Positions 1-6,753 are shown, numbered from the stretch's first letter. The stretch: 12,745 nucleotides of DNA from Omnitrophica WOR_2 bacterium RIFCSPHIGHO2_02_FULL_52_10 (GCA_001805655.1 MHGR01000047.1:770-13514); one strand, 5' to 3'. Numbers and translations are program-made. The notes: generated by a model from the sequence alone, not told the origin.

Positions 1-1122
1 TTCTTTTTTCGGATCCTCAACGCACCCCGCGCACGCGCTTTGATCGATCAGGTTCAGCTCGGCGCATTCCTGGGGTTTGTCCCGGCAGACGAAGCATTGC
101 CTGCCTTCCTTGGTCTGTTTGGCGGGGGCGCATTCCTTTTTCGGGTCGGCCGCGCACTCGCCGCATTCTTTCTGATCGAGCAATTTCAACTCGCCGCACT
201 CCTGCGGTTTCTCGCGGCACACGAAACACTGCCACCCTTCTTTCGTTTTCTTGTCCGGGACACACTCCTTCTTGGGATCAGAGTCGCAGCCGTAGCAATC
301 GGCGGGGTCGAGCAGCCCGAGGTCGGTGCATTTCTCCAGCCGCTCCATGCACTGGAAGCATTGCTGCTGGCCCTGCAGGGCCTTCACGGTATGGCATTCC
401 TTGCCGGTCTGCTGGGCGCAGCTGCGGCAGTCCTCGAAGTCCACAAAACTGAGGTCCTTGCATTCCTTCACTCTATCTATGCATTCATAACACCGCTTGC
501 CCTCCTTAGTCTTATGCCCCATCAGGCATTCCATCTGCGGGTCTTCGGCGCAGGACATGCACCGGTCGCGCTCCATCTGCCCGATGTCCTCGCAGGTTTG
601 GGGCTTGTCAACGCACTGGTAACACGCCCGCCCTTTCTTCGTCTTGATGATCTCAACGCACTTTTTGCCCGCATCGCGCTCGCACTGCCGGCAGTCCTGT
701 TTCGAGAAGAATTCCATGTCCTCGCAATCATCCGGCCTCTCCAGGCACTCATAGCATTGAATGCCCTCGGTAGAAACCTTGGTCGGAACGCACTGAAGGC
801 TGCCGTGCTTTTGGCACGGCCCGCAGTCTTCTTCGCCGAGTAAACCCAGCCGGATACACGGCGGCTTGTACTGAACGCATTTAAAGCAGGGCTCACCGTC
901 CTTGGTCTGCCCGGAGGGCAGGCATTGGGTATTCGTCGTGCCCTCGCATAACTGGCAATCTCCCTTGCTCAGTTTGCCGGTGTCCATGCACGTTTGGCGC
1001 TTCGTGACGCATTCATAACATTGGAAACCGCTGGGTGAGCGCGTCGATACGGCACACGCGCTGTCAGGGATCTTTGCGCACTGCTGGCATTCGCTCTTGC
1101 TGAGAAGGCCTGATTTCCGGCA
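1..1122 (-). repeat. Tandem 132-bp coding repeats (44 aa each), 8.5 copies
   Basis: The first Cys codon of each unit begins at 1122, 990, 858, 726, 594, 462, 330, 198 and 66 on the minus strand. The spacing is exactly 132 bp with no insertion or deletion. Cysteine positions are invariant, while other residues diverge strongly in the early units. Units 7-9 (nearest the left edge) are the most alike, sharing D-P-K-K-E-C, and units 7-8 also share Q-C-F-V-C and K-P-Q-E-C. This suggests that the downstream end was duplicated most recently. The array continues past base 1. Confidence 0.95.
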
Positions 1123-1449
1123 ATCCGGCTGGTAACTTAAATAAAGCTGGGCTTGCGTGTTAGGGACAGGCGGGAGCTTGACTTCTTTTACGATAGGACG
1201 CTCGGTCGGCGGCGGCGGGGGCGGCTCTTTCTGTCGGCGCCAATCGCAGCCGGATGGACCGGCAATAGACAGCGCCAAAAACAGAGCGCCGGCCCATCGC
1301 CGATAAGCGGAGAGTTGACTCTTCGACGGCGCCCAAGCACTGCTCTTGAGAGCTGGAATAAAGGCGCCGCTCAGAGTAACAACCCTGAGCAGGCCCCGCC
1401 ATTGATGGTGGGGAGTGTCGAAGGGTTGACTTAAATATATGGACTTCAT
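1..1449 (-). CDS. Exported-looking cysteine-rich 44-residue repeat protein (3' partial)
   Basis: The frame is open from ATG at 1449 to the left edge (483 codons, no stop). A hydrophobic stretch at residues 52-63 (WAGALFLALSIA) ends near Cys68 and may be a late signal peptide or an imperfect lipobox (P-S-G-C). A proline-rich linker with six consecutive Pro follows. From Cys110 the protein is an uninterrupted array of 44-residue units, eight complete and a ninth cut by the edge. Each unit follows C-x10-C-x2-C-x7-C-x11-C-x2-C-x6, usually with a T-K-E-G turn before the second C-x2-C. I recognise no named family; two C-x2-C knuckles per unit suit disulfides or metal binding, which is inference. 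The ATG has no Shine-Dalgarno but lies about 18 nt below the predicted transcription start, and there is no other in-frame ATG before the hydrophobic segment. The 50-residue N-terminus ahead of that segment is odd and holds a DNA palindrome. Confidence 0.85.
   Translation of the reverse strand, partial: MKSIYLSQPFDTPHHQWRGLLRVVTLSGAFIPALKSSAWAPSKSQLSAYRRWAGALFLALSIAGPSGCDWRRQKEPPPPPPTERPIVKEVKLPPVPNTQAQLYLSYQPDCRKSGLLSKSECQQCAKIPDSACAVSTRSPSGFQCYECVTKRQTCMDTGKLSKGDCQLCEGTTNTQCLPSGQTKDGEPCFKCVQYKPPCIRLGLLGEEDCGPCQKHGSLQCVPTKVSTEGIQCYECLERPDDCEDMEFFSKQDCRQCERDAGKKCVEIIKTKKGRACYQCVDKPQTCEDIGQMERDRCMSCAEDPQMECLMGHKTKEGKRCYECIDRVKECKDLSFVDFEDCRSCAQQTGKECHTVKALQGQQQCFQCMERLEKCTDLGLLDPADCYGCDSDPKKECVPDKKTKEGWQCFVCREKPQECGELKLLDQKECGECAADPKKECAPAKQTKEGRQCFVCRDKPQECAELNLIDQSACAGCVEDPKKE
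1381..1427. repeat. Nested palindrome inside the N-terminal codons of the Cys-rich gene
   Basis: The outer arms AACCCT (1381-1386) and AGGGTT (1422-1427) flank GAGC on one side and GTCGA on the other. An inner hairpin, CCCCGCCAT (1394-1402) against ATGGTGGGG (1405-1413), sits between them. It lies over codons 8-23, ahead of the hydrophobic segment. The GAGC...GTCGA core resembles widespread small palindromic repeats. It could be an inserted element read through in frame, or an mRNA leader structure if translation really starts further in. Confidence 0.6.
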
Positions 1450-1473
1450 AATGTTAGACTTAGTATTGGTTGT

Positions 1474-1502
1474 ATTATAGTCTGGTCGGAATACTGCGTC
1501 AA
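1474..1502 (-). promoter_or_regulatory. Sigma70-type promoter for the Cys-rich gene
   Basis: On the minus strand TTGACG (1502-1497) is followed after exactly 17 nt by TATAAT (1479-1474). The first matches the -35 consensus in five of six bases and the second is a perfect -10. Transcription would start near 1467, about 18 nt before the ATG at 1449. This supports the chosen start and shows the gene is transcribed apart from the DUF924 gene upstream. Confidence 0.85.
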
Positions 1503-1530
1503 TATTATTTCTAATATAAATATTAATATT

Positions 1531-2112
1531 TTAGGAATTTTGCCTGACAGCTCTATTAAGAACCTTGTCGCGGTGGGGAAAGCGGCCCGATGCGGCCACC
1601 GTGTCATGGTGCTTCACGGCGTACTTTAAGGTATATTCGTAATAATGCGTGTTGGACGGGTTGGTTAGCCTTGACTCATTCACCAGGCCCTGATAGCGCT
1701 CAACGGAAAGTTTCTGCACACTCAATTCTTCGGAGTGCATCAGGGGCAGATAAAGAAACGTCCGGTGAATCAGCGAATATTCCCTCTCCCTTCCCTGGTC
1801 TATGGTTTTCATGGCGAGCTTAAGAGCCGGCGGGTCATACGCGTACATCCTCGCGCTACCGCGGTACATGTTCCGGGAAAACTGGTCGAATAAAATGATC
1901 AGCGCCAGACGCCCCGGGGCCGTTAGCTCCCAGTCTTTATATTCCCCGCCAGCCGCCTTGACCAGGTCCGGCTCAAATTGCCGGCGGATCTCATCGTCCA
2001 GCGCCTTGTCCTGCGTGAACCATTTTTTAAACGGCATTTTGTTGGTGGCGATCGGGGTGGCGTCATCAACACCCTCAAACCAATACTCCAGAATCATGTC
2101 CGCGCGGTTCAT
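1531..2112 (-). CDS. DUF924 family protein
   Basis: The 193-residue protein has the DUF924 (PF06041) landmarks: an N-terminal I-L-E-Y-W-F, then K-K-W-F, D-x-x-I-R-R-Q-F, the block L-F-D-Q-F-S-R-N-M-Y-R-G near residues 74-85, L-P-L-M-H-S-E-E, and a C-terminal G-R-F-P-H-R. The family is helical and of unsettled biochemical function. The protein ends about 12 residues after the H-R motif, whereas relatives I recall carry a further short conserved tail, so the C-terminus looks slightly short. The ATG lies 12 nt after the TtcA-like stop with no clear Shine-Dalgarno, so translation is probably coupled to the upstream gene. The following 81 bp to the next gene is AT-rich and holds the next promoter. 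Confidence 0.85.
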   Translation of the reverse strand: MNRADMILEYWFEGVDDATPIATNKMPFKKWFTQDKALDDEIRRQFEPDLVKAAGGEYKDWELTAPGRLALIILFDQFSRNMYRGSARMYAYDPPALKLAMKTIDQGREREYSLIHRTFLYLPLMHSEELSVQKLSVERYQGLVNESRLTNPSNTHYYEYTLKYAVKHHDTVAASGRFPHRDKVLNRAVRQNS

Positions 2113-2124
2113 GATAAAAAACTT

Positions 2125-2871
2125 TTATGTCTTAGCTGGCTCTACCAGGTAATCAGATTTGATGTTTTTAAGGCTGCGGAAGATATTGGTGACGACCATG
2201 GGGTTGCTGCTCTCGAATTCCTGAAGCATTTTCTTGATGCGCATGCGGTGGGACGTGTCATCGTTGGCGCACTTGGACTGGCCCATCGTGTCGATGCCGA
2301 GCTCCCGGGCCAGCCGCACCATCTCCCGCTCGCGTACGTACGCCAGCGGGCGGATAATCACGACTTTCCCGCCGAAAAGCTCGACCATCGGCTTCATCGC
2401 CCCGATCTCGCCCCGGTAGAACTGGTTGAGGACGATGGTTTCGACGATGTCATCGAGGTGATGCCCGAAGGCGATCTTGGTGAACCCCTCGCGGTCGGCC
2501 ATCTGGAACAAGGCCTTGCGCCGGTTGCGCGACCACCAGAAGCAGTCGATGTCTTCCCAGCGCCCGCCTTTGAGCAGCTCGACCTTCTCCACGTGATAGG
2601 AAAAACCCTGCTCCTGAAAATAGCGGATAAGCTGCTGGGGGTTGAAATCCTCAAACTCAAAATCAACATGGACCGCGGCGAACTCGAAACGGACGGGGCT
2701 GACCCTCTGGCGGTGGCGCAGGACATGCATCAGCGACAGGCTGTCCTTGCCGCCGGACACCGCCACGGCCAGCCGGTCGCCCTCGGCGATCATCCCGTAA
2801 TCCGTGATGACCTTGCCGGCCTTCTTGGAGACTTCGACCAGCGTTGGAAATTCCTTCTTCAGTTTTATAAT
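2125..2871 (-). CDS. ttcA: TtcA-like PP-loop tRNA 2-thiocytidine synthetase
   Basis: This is an N-type ATP pyrophosphatase of the TtcA group, which uses ATP and an Fe-S cluster to thiolate cytidine 32 of tRNAs in the cytosol. Counting from 2871, the PP-loop S-G-G-K-D-S is at residues 39-44, followed by the family block A-F-G-H-H-L-D-D-I-V-E-T and by I-R-P-L-A-Y-V-R-E. The cluster region reads C110-F-W-W113 instead of the expected C-x-x-C, and the third ligand is C201. One of three usual cysteine ligands is thus a Trp. The start is unresolved: similarity to TtcA (K-V-I-T-D-Y-G-M-I) begins upstream of the first plausible ATG (2793). The stretch just after the DUF3313 stop offers only ATT (2871), ATA (2868) or CTG (2862). 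I give the longest version, which overlaps the upstream gene by 7 nt. A shorter protein from 2793 would keep the PP-loop. Confidence 0.8.
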   Translation of the reverse strand: MIKLKKEFPTLVEVSKKAGKVITDYGMIAEGDRLAVAVSGGKDSLSLMHVLRHRQRVSPVRFEFAAVHVDFEFEDFNPQQLIRYFQEQGFSYHVEKVELLKGGRWEDIDCFWWSRNRRKALFQMADREGFTKIAFGHHLDDIVETIVLNQFYRGEIGAMKPMVELFGGKVVIIRPLAYVREREMVRLARELGIDTMGQSKCANDDTSHRMRIKKMLQEFESSNPMVVTNIFRSLKNIKSDYLVEPAKT

Positions 2872-3587
2872 TCCGCTCCCGTGTGCGTGCCCGCTTCGGC
2901 CGTGCGGCCGATAAATTTTTCCCTGAGCTGGTTGAGATTCATCGCCATCACATCGGCCCAAACACCCATGACCTCTTTGGTGTGCCCCCATTTGGTCAGG
3001 CCGCTCTTGTAATTTTTGATTAAATGCTGCGGTTCCTGGAGAAAGGTTTTGCCTTTGCGCACATCCACAAAAGCCATGATCTGCTCGCCGGTCACGGAAT
3101 CGACCAGTTCCGCCTCCAGGGACGCCCCTCCGATTCCCCCGCCGATCAGCGTTGTCGACCAATGGAGGTTCAGGTAAACCTTACTCGGGAGGATGTCCGT
3201 GATGGCCGTGCGCAGCAGGAGCGCATCCGCCCCCGGCGTGTCCGTAATCTCATAGTTCTTCGTCAGGCCCTCCCTGAGCCTTTCGTGAAAATAATCCGCC
3301 AGTTGGATTTGGTGCTCCGCGTCCAATTGATGCGTTGTGACCGTGGGGTCCAGTTTGAACTTCACCGGCGCGATCAGAACCTTGGAATAACGCTCCTTGA
3401 TATTGACCGTGGGGTTCCTGTAGACCATCATACCATCAAACTCCTTATCCTCCTGGAGATCGGTATAGCTGCTTAAAAATCCCGATTTGGTGAGTTGCAT
3501 TTGCTTTCTCGCGCACCCGGTGAAGAGCATCAGCGCGGCGGCATTCACAACGACCACCCTCATCCACAGCAATGTTCTTTTATCCAT
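2865..3587 (-). CDS. DUF3313 family lipoprotein
   Basis: The 240-residue protein begins with a basic and hydrophobic segment ending L-F-T-G-C25, a fair lipobox, so it is probably lipid-anchored at the envelope. After the Cys it reads K-S-G-F-L-S-S-Y-T-D-L, then Y-R-N-P and Y-S-K-V-L-I-A-P-V, the typical opening of DUF3313 (PF11769) proteins. A glycine-rich turn (L-I-G-G-G-I-G-G-A) and E-L-V-D-S-x-T-G-E-Q also match family habit. The biochemical role is unknown. The start is well fixed by AAGGAGG (3601-3595), 7 nt before the ATG. The stop overlaps the assumed start region of the TtcA-like gene, so the two are likely cotranscribed and translationally coupled. Confidence 0.85.
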   Translation of the reverse strand: MDKRTLLWMRVVVVNAAALMLFTGCARKQMQLTKSGFLSSYTDLQEDKEFDGMMVYRNPTVNIKERYSKVLIAPVKFKLDPTVTTHQLDAEHQIQLADYFHERLREGLTKNYEITDTPGADALLLRTAITDILPSKVYLNLHWSTTLIGGGIGGASLEAELVDSVTGEQIMAFVDVRKGKTFLQEPQHLIKNYKSGLTKWGHTKEVMGVWADVMAMNLNQLREKFIGRTAEAGTHTGAEL

Positions 3588-3660
3588 TTAATTGCCTCCT
3601 TGAACGCGTATATTAAGATGAAATTACATTTACGAATGAACGACGCGGATCACCGAATGA

Positions 3661-4332
3661 TTATATTCCGGGCAGCAGATTGCCTTCACGGTCATGGCGC
3701 TTGGTCACCTGTTTGCCGTTGATCGTTTCGGTCACGCTTTGCAGAACCCCGTTGGGGTAATAGGCCTTCCCGCTGCTGTAGGGGCTTTCCTCCGTGACTT
3801 CATATTCGAATTTCAGCCGACCATCCGGGAAATACCCGCGCCGCGGCCCGAGAGACTTGCCGTCCTGATACGATACCTCCTCACGGACCTGCCCGTTGGG
3901 GTAATAATACTTGTAAACGCCGTTATATGGTTCATCGTGTTCATCCAGGAATTTTCCGTCTTCGTACACATGCTCAATTTCCGTTGTGCCGCCTGCGGTA
4001 TAAGTTCTTACCGTCTTCCTCCCCGCCCCGGTCAGTTCTCTCGTGACTTCATACGTGCGATTCCCCATGCGGGTACGTGTGGCCTGCTTGCGCACGCTCC
4101 CGTCGGGCGCGTACTCCGCCAGCAGACGGCCATCGGCGAAATAGTCCCTGGCCACACCGGCCACGCGGCCGTTTTTCATGTAAACATCTTTCATCGGCAG
4201 CCCTTGATCATTTTTGACCGGCTGAATGCTGTAGGGAAAAGGTAAATACCCCAGGTTTTTCGCGGCGCTCAAATAAACGGCCGTGATGCCGGCAGCCAGA
4301 ATGACCAGGAAAAATGTGTTCGGTTTTTTCAT
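3661..4332 (-). CDS. MORN-like (YwqK-type) repeat protein with N-terminal membrane anchor
   Basis: The 223-residue protein starts M-K-K-P-N followed by a hydrophobic stretch (residues 7-24), so it is probably exported or anchored in the inner membrane. The rest consists of degenerate MORN_2-like units with the pattern (G/K)-x-Y-Y-P-N-G-x-(V/L). The clear ones are Y-Y-Y-P-N-G-Q-V-R-E-E, G-Y-F-P-D-G-R-L-K-F-E and A-Y-Y-P-N-G-V-L-Q-S; weaker ones lie near D-Y-F-A-D-G-R-L. Such repeats form beta-hairpin sheets, and the family is often labelled 'YwqK antitoxin-like', but no toxin partner is seen. AAGGA at 4345-4341 is 8 nt before the ATG and an extended -10 lies just upstream. The next gene follows after 73 bp and may share the transcript. 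Confidence 0.8.
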   Translation of the reverse strand: MKKPNTFFLVILAAGITAVYLSAAKNLGYLPFPYSIQPVKNDQGLPMKDVYMKNGRVAGVARDYFADGRLLAEYAPDGSVRKQATRTRMGNRTYEVTRELTGAGRKTVRTYTAGGTTEIEHVYEDGKFLDEHDEPYNGVYKYYYPNGQVREEVSYQDGKSLGPRRGYFPDGRLKFEYEVTEESPYSSGKAYYPNGVLQSVTETINGKQVTKRHDREGNLLPGI

Positions 4333-4354
4333 GCCAATAATCCTTTAAGTTTTC

Positions 4355-4363
4355 AGTATACCA
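4355..4363 (-). promoter_or_regulatory. Extended -10 promoter for the MORN-like gene
   Basis: On the minus strand TGG-TATACT (4363-4355) forms an extended -10. No convincing -35 hexamer lies 17 nt upstream. Transcription would begin near 4348, giving a leader of about 16 nt that contains the AAGGA ribosome site. It sits between the terminator of the ATPase gene and this gene's ATG, where a promoter is expected. Confidence 0.55.
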
Positions 4364-4410
4364 TCCGCCCGGAGTCTGCGCATTAACCTTGCGAAATTTC
4401 TTGAGCCAAT

Positions 4411-4438
4411 AAAAAAGGCCGAGTTGGTCTCGGCCTTT
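4411..4438 (-). terminator. Rho-independent terminator of the OLD-type ATPase gene
   Basis: A perfect 10-bp stem, AAAGGCCGAG (4414-4423) against CTCGGCCTTT (4429-4438), has a 5-nt loop. Read on the minus strand the hairpin runs straight into a T tract (six A on the plus strand, 4411-4416). It lies 35 bp past the ATPase stop and ends that transcript. Confidence 0.9.
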
Positions 4439-4472
4439 CACAAAATTCTGATTTCCGACAGCATCCTTTTTC

Positions 4473-6497
4473 TTATTTCTTCCCTAAAAAGGCGAACAGC
4501 GGGCGGCGCTTGACGTCACCCTTTAACAGCTCTTTATCCTTGATTTTGCCGGTTGGCTTGGACTCAGGCTTGGTTTCGGCGGGCTGGGGGGGTAAACCGT
4601 GAAAGCGGTTGAGGATCTTTTCGAACACGTCCCGGAACGCCGCCGCCGTTTGGCCCGACAGGCTGTCCTGCCCCAGGCCCTTTTCAATACGCTCATAAAA
4701 CCCGCGGCCGATGAGCAGCTTGTTGATATTGTTGGCCTTCACAAAGGCCGAGTTGAGGACGTCCTGGTTTTCATTGGCCGTGCCGTTGAGCACGAATTTA
4801 TTGAAATCCGCGTGCGTGAACAGGTCCTCGGTCACGTAGCCCAGGGTCTCCGAGACGAACATGACCTTCTCGTTCCCGAAACCGAATGTTTCTTTAAGCT
4901 TTTCGCCCAGTTTCCAGCCTTCGTTGTTATGGTTGAGCAGGATCTGGAATTTGAGGTTATAGCCGACCATCATCGACACCAGCTGCTCGAGCTTATCGGC
5001 CTCGGCCGCCGGCAGCAGATGGACCTTGTCCAGATCGATGTCCTTGATATGCCTTTTCATCGCGTTCCAGAAATAAAAATCGCCGATCCCGCTGATGAGG
5101 ACGTTCTGCTTGTCCGGCAGCGGAGGGGTGCCGATCTTATCTCCCCCCATGGCCGTCGTGACCGGCAGCATGCTTTCGTCGCTGACGTAACTGTGGAGAT
5201 CTTCGGTCAGCCGGCTCCCTTTTTCGGGGTCCTTGATGACCAGCCGCACCCTGTCCAGCCGCTTGGGATCGATCAGATAAGGGCAGTGTGTCGTGAACAT
5301 GACCTGCGCTTCGCCGATGATCTTGTTTTCCAAAACCCTCAGGATGTCGCGCTGGGCCTTGCCGTGCAGATGCATCCCCGGCTCATCGATGAGGATGACG
5401 TTCTTGTCCTTCTTCTCTACGTTGAGCCTCAGGAAAAAGGAAAGGAACCACTGGAACCCCAGGCTGCGCTGATTGAGCTTGAAAAAGTCCGTCTTCCCGT
5501 TTTCCTTGGCCCCGAACAGCAGTTTGTCGCCTTCGGATTTGACGATGAGCTCGATTTTGTTCTGGTTCCAGTACTCGAGGAAATCCCCGCTGATGGTGGT
5601 TGAGATGCGGTTTAAAAGGTTGATCCGCCGCTGCACGTCCTGCGTCTCCATCAAATAATCCACATCCAGCCCGGCAATCTGCGCGAAGTCCATGACGGCG
5701 CTGTTCGATTTCAAATCAACGATGGGGATCTCAAAGGGAAGGATATTGTCAAATTCGGTGAACATGATGAAATGCGGCAGGTGCTGGACAACCTGCTCGG
5801 TGAACAAAGCGCAGGCATTTTGCTTTTGCTCGGGATTGCCCCCCTGCGGGATGCCGTCGTTCTTTGCCGCCCCCGCCAATCTGGCGCTTTCCTTGACAAT
5901 GACGCGGATGGCCTTGACGGCCTCCACCTGCACGAGCTCGTCCTTGATGGACGGCAGATACGATTTTACCAGCTTCAGGAACTCTTTGGAGTCTCTCTGG
6001 ATGTCATCGGTGGTGCCTTCATAATCAATCACGGGCAGATGCGGGGCCTTCAAAAGTTCCTGGAGCTTTTCTTTCGCAGAGCGGATGTGCTTGACCGGCT
6101 GCTGGGGGTTGTTTCCGCTGAACAGCTCATCAATGCATTCCTCATTTAAGGTGTAGCGGCCGCGGCTGTTCTTGACGACCCCCAGCCCTTCCGCCGCTAA
6201 ATAGTCCGCGGCATCTTCGGACAGCTTGATGCCCGAGGCCTGCTCGATGGCTTCGATTTCCTTGCGGTCCAGACGAAACCAGATTTCGACCGAAGGCTCC
6301 CGGTTGAGCCCCTCCAGCGGGAAGGCGTCTTCCGCTACCCTCAATATATCCCTGTTGAAATACCGTAAGGCCTCCAGGGTGGCCGTTTTGCCGCTTTCAT
6401 TCTTGCCGATCAGGATGGTCATGTCCGGGGCAAAGGCGCAATACCCCGTGTCAATGATGGACTTGAAGTTCTGAATGCGGAATTTGATGAGTTTCAT
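4473..6497 (-). CDS. OLD-type AAA/ABC ATPase with degenerate TOPRIM domain
   Basis: The 674-residue protein opens with the SMC/RecF-like start K-F-R-I-Q-N-F-K-S-I and a Walker A G31-K-N-E-S-G-K-T38. A signature-like R-S-L-G-F-Q-W-F-L-S-F, Walker B V-I-L-I-D371-E372-P with the following G-M-H-L-H, and the switch T-T-H404-C-P-Y-L-I-D follow. The C-terminal third is where OLD proteins carry a TOPRIM nuclease. The expected V-E-G-x-x-D/E strand reads L-I-S469-G-I-G-D473, and the D-x-D motif reads N522-H-N524-N-E-G, so the metal-binding acids are mostly gone. The ATPase looks intact and the nuclease probably inactive (inference). The ATG is preceded by GGAGAG (6508-6503) and a good promoter. No UvrD-like partner, as in Gabija, lies in the window, so it stands alone between its own promoter and terminator. 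Confidence 0.88.
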   Translation of the reverse strand: MKLIKFRIQNFKSIIDTGYCAFAPDMTILIGKNESGKTATLEALRYFNRDILRVAEDAFPLEGLNREPSVEIWFRLDRKEIEAIEQASGIKLSEDAADYLAAEGLGVVKNSRGRYTLNEECIDELFSGNNPQQPVKHIRSAKEKLQELLKAPHLPVIDYEGTTDDIQRDSKEFLKLVKSYLPSIKDELVQVEAVKAIRVIVKESARLAGAAKNDGIPQGGNPEQKQNACALFTEQVVQHLPHFIMFTEFDNILPFEIPIVDLKSNSAVMDFAQIAGLDVDYLMETQDVQRRINLLNRISTTISGDFLEYWNQNKIELIVKSEGDKLLFGAKENGKTDFFKLNQRSLGFQWFLSFFLRLNVEKKDKNVILIDEPGMHLHGKAQRDILRVLENKIIGEAQVMFTTHCPYLIDPKRLDRVRLVIKDPEKGSRLTEDLHSYVSDESMLPVTTAMGGDKIGTPPLPDKQNVLISGIGDFYFWNAMKRHIKDIDLDKVHLLPAAEADKLEQLVSMMVGYNLKFQILLNHNNEGWKLGEKLKETFGFGNEKVMFVSETLGYVTEDLFTHADFNKFVLNGTANENQDVLNSAFVKANNINKLLIGRGFYERIEKGLGQDSLSGQTAAAFRDVFEKILNRFHGLPPQPAETKPESKPTGKIKDKELLKGDVKRRPLFAFLGKK

Positions 6498-6530
6498 GTT
6501 GTCTCTCCGGTTGGGATGATTTAGGGGTGT

Positions 6531-6559
6531 ATAATACTACTAATGAGCGGGTTTGACAA
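6531..6559 (-). promoter_or_regulatory. Sigma70-type promoter of the OLD-type ATPase gene
   Basis: TTGTCA (6559-6554) and TATTAT (6536-6531) on the minus strand are separated by exactly 17 nt. Transcription would start near 6524, leaving a leader of about 27 nt with GGAGAG at 6508-6503 before the ATG at 6497. Confidence 0.8.
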
Positions 6560-6586
6560 GGAAAAATCAGAGGGGGCCGGCGGCAA

Positions 6587-6628
6587 GCACACACTTTATG
6601 GAACGCAGTGAACATAAAGTGTTTGTGC
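6587..6628. repeat. Hairpin H1 of the conserved-loop palindrome family
   Basis: GCAC plus ACACTTTATG (6587-6600) pairs with CATAAAGTGT (6613-6622) and, after a TT bulge, with GTGC (6625-6628). The 12-nt loop GAACGCAGTGAA can form a small inner stem, A-C against G-T around GCA. GGC (6582-6584) and GCC (6629-6631) can extend the stem outward across an AA bulge. Confidence 0.85.
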
Positions 6629-6639
6629 GCCGCGGTCGA

Positions 6640-6658
6640 GCTTCATTGTAAATGAAGC
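6640..6658. repeat. Short perfect hairpin
   Basis: GCTTCATT (6640-6647) and AATGAAGC (6651-6658) form an 8-bp perfect stem around GTA. It lies between H1 and H3 and lacks their loop sequence, so it is listed separately. Confidence 0.7.
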
Positions 6659-6663
6659 GAGCA

Positions 6664-6691
6664 GCACTTGTGAGCAAAGCGAACAACGTGC
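6664..6691. repeat. Hairpin H3 of the conserved-loop palindrome family
   Basis: GCAC-TTGT (6664-6671) pairs with ACAA (6683-6686) and, past a one-base bulge, with GTGC (6688-6691). The loop is GAGCAAAGCGA, sharing the GAGC-NNN-GC core with H2. It abuts the first copy of the 61-bp direct repeat. Confidence 0.7.
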
Positions 6692-6752
6692 CGCACCGCG
6701 ACCCCTCACTTCACTTCCAGGGAGCAGGTGCTACCTTAATTTAAACTCGACA
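6692..6752. repeat. 61-bp direct repeat, copy A
   Basis: This segment matches 6801-6861 with two mismatches (6706 T versus 6815 G; 6748 C versus 6857 A). The partner copy includes the last codons and the TAA stop of the giant gene, so copy A is a duplicated gene end now lying in noncoding DNA. Confidence 0.92.
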
Positions 6753-6753
6753 A

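Noticed and set aside
40..843. Long plus-strand open frame (267 codons) opposite the Cys-rich repeats
   Set aside because: It mirrors the minus-strand repeat periodicity, has no ribosome site, and its composition follows from the opposite strand's codons. The minus frame has exact cysteine spacing and a promoter.
1..1122. CRISPR-like regular repeats
   Set aside because: The 132-bp period is coding, diverges at the DNA level, and the constant feature is cysteine codons rather than repeat-spacer structure.
1503..1530. AT-rich palindromes after the DUF924 stop as a terminator
   Set aside because: The short A/T-only stems lack a GC-rich hairpin and T tract; the region is better explained as promoter-upstream sequence.
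1978..3012. Plus-strand 344-codon open frame opposite the DUF924, TtcA-like and DUF3313 genes
   Set aside because: It runs across three recognisable minus-strand genes and shows no motif of its own.
2872..3162. Long N-terminal extension of the TtcA-like protein up to 3162
   Set aside because: It would overlap the DUF3313 gene by almost 300 bp, and the extension has no similarity to TtcA; it is an open frame by chance.
3661..4332. Toxin-antitoxin pair based on the YwqK-like label
   Set aside because: The protein has an export or membrane signal, and no small toxin-like gene lies next to it.
4599..5603. Plus-strand 334-codon open frame opposite the OLD-type ATPase
   Set aside because: It is antisense to conserved ATPase and TOPRIM-region motifs, with no recognisable domain or start signal.
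4473..6497. Gabija-like defence system
   Set aside because: No UvrD/GajB-type helicase is adjacent and the TOPRIM acids are missing, so the ATPase alone does not support the call.
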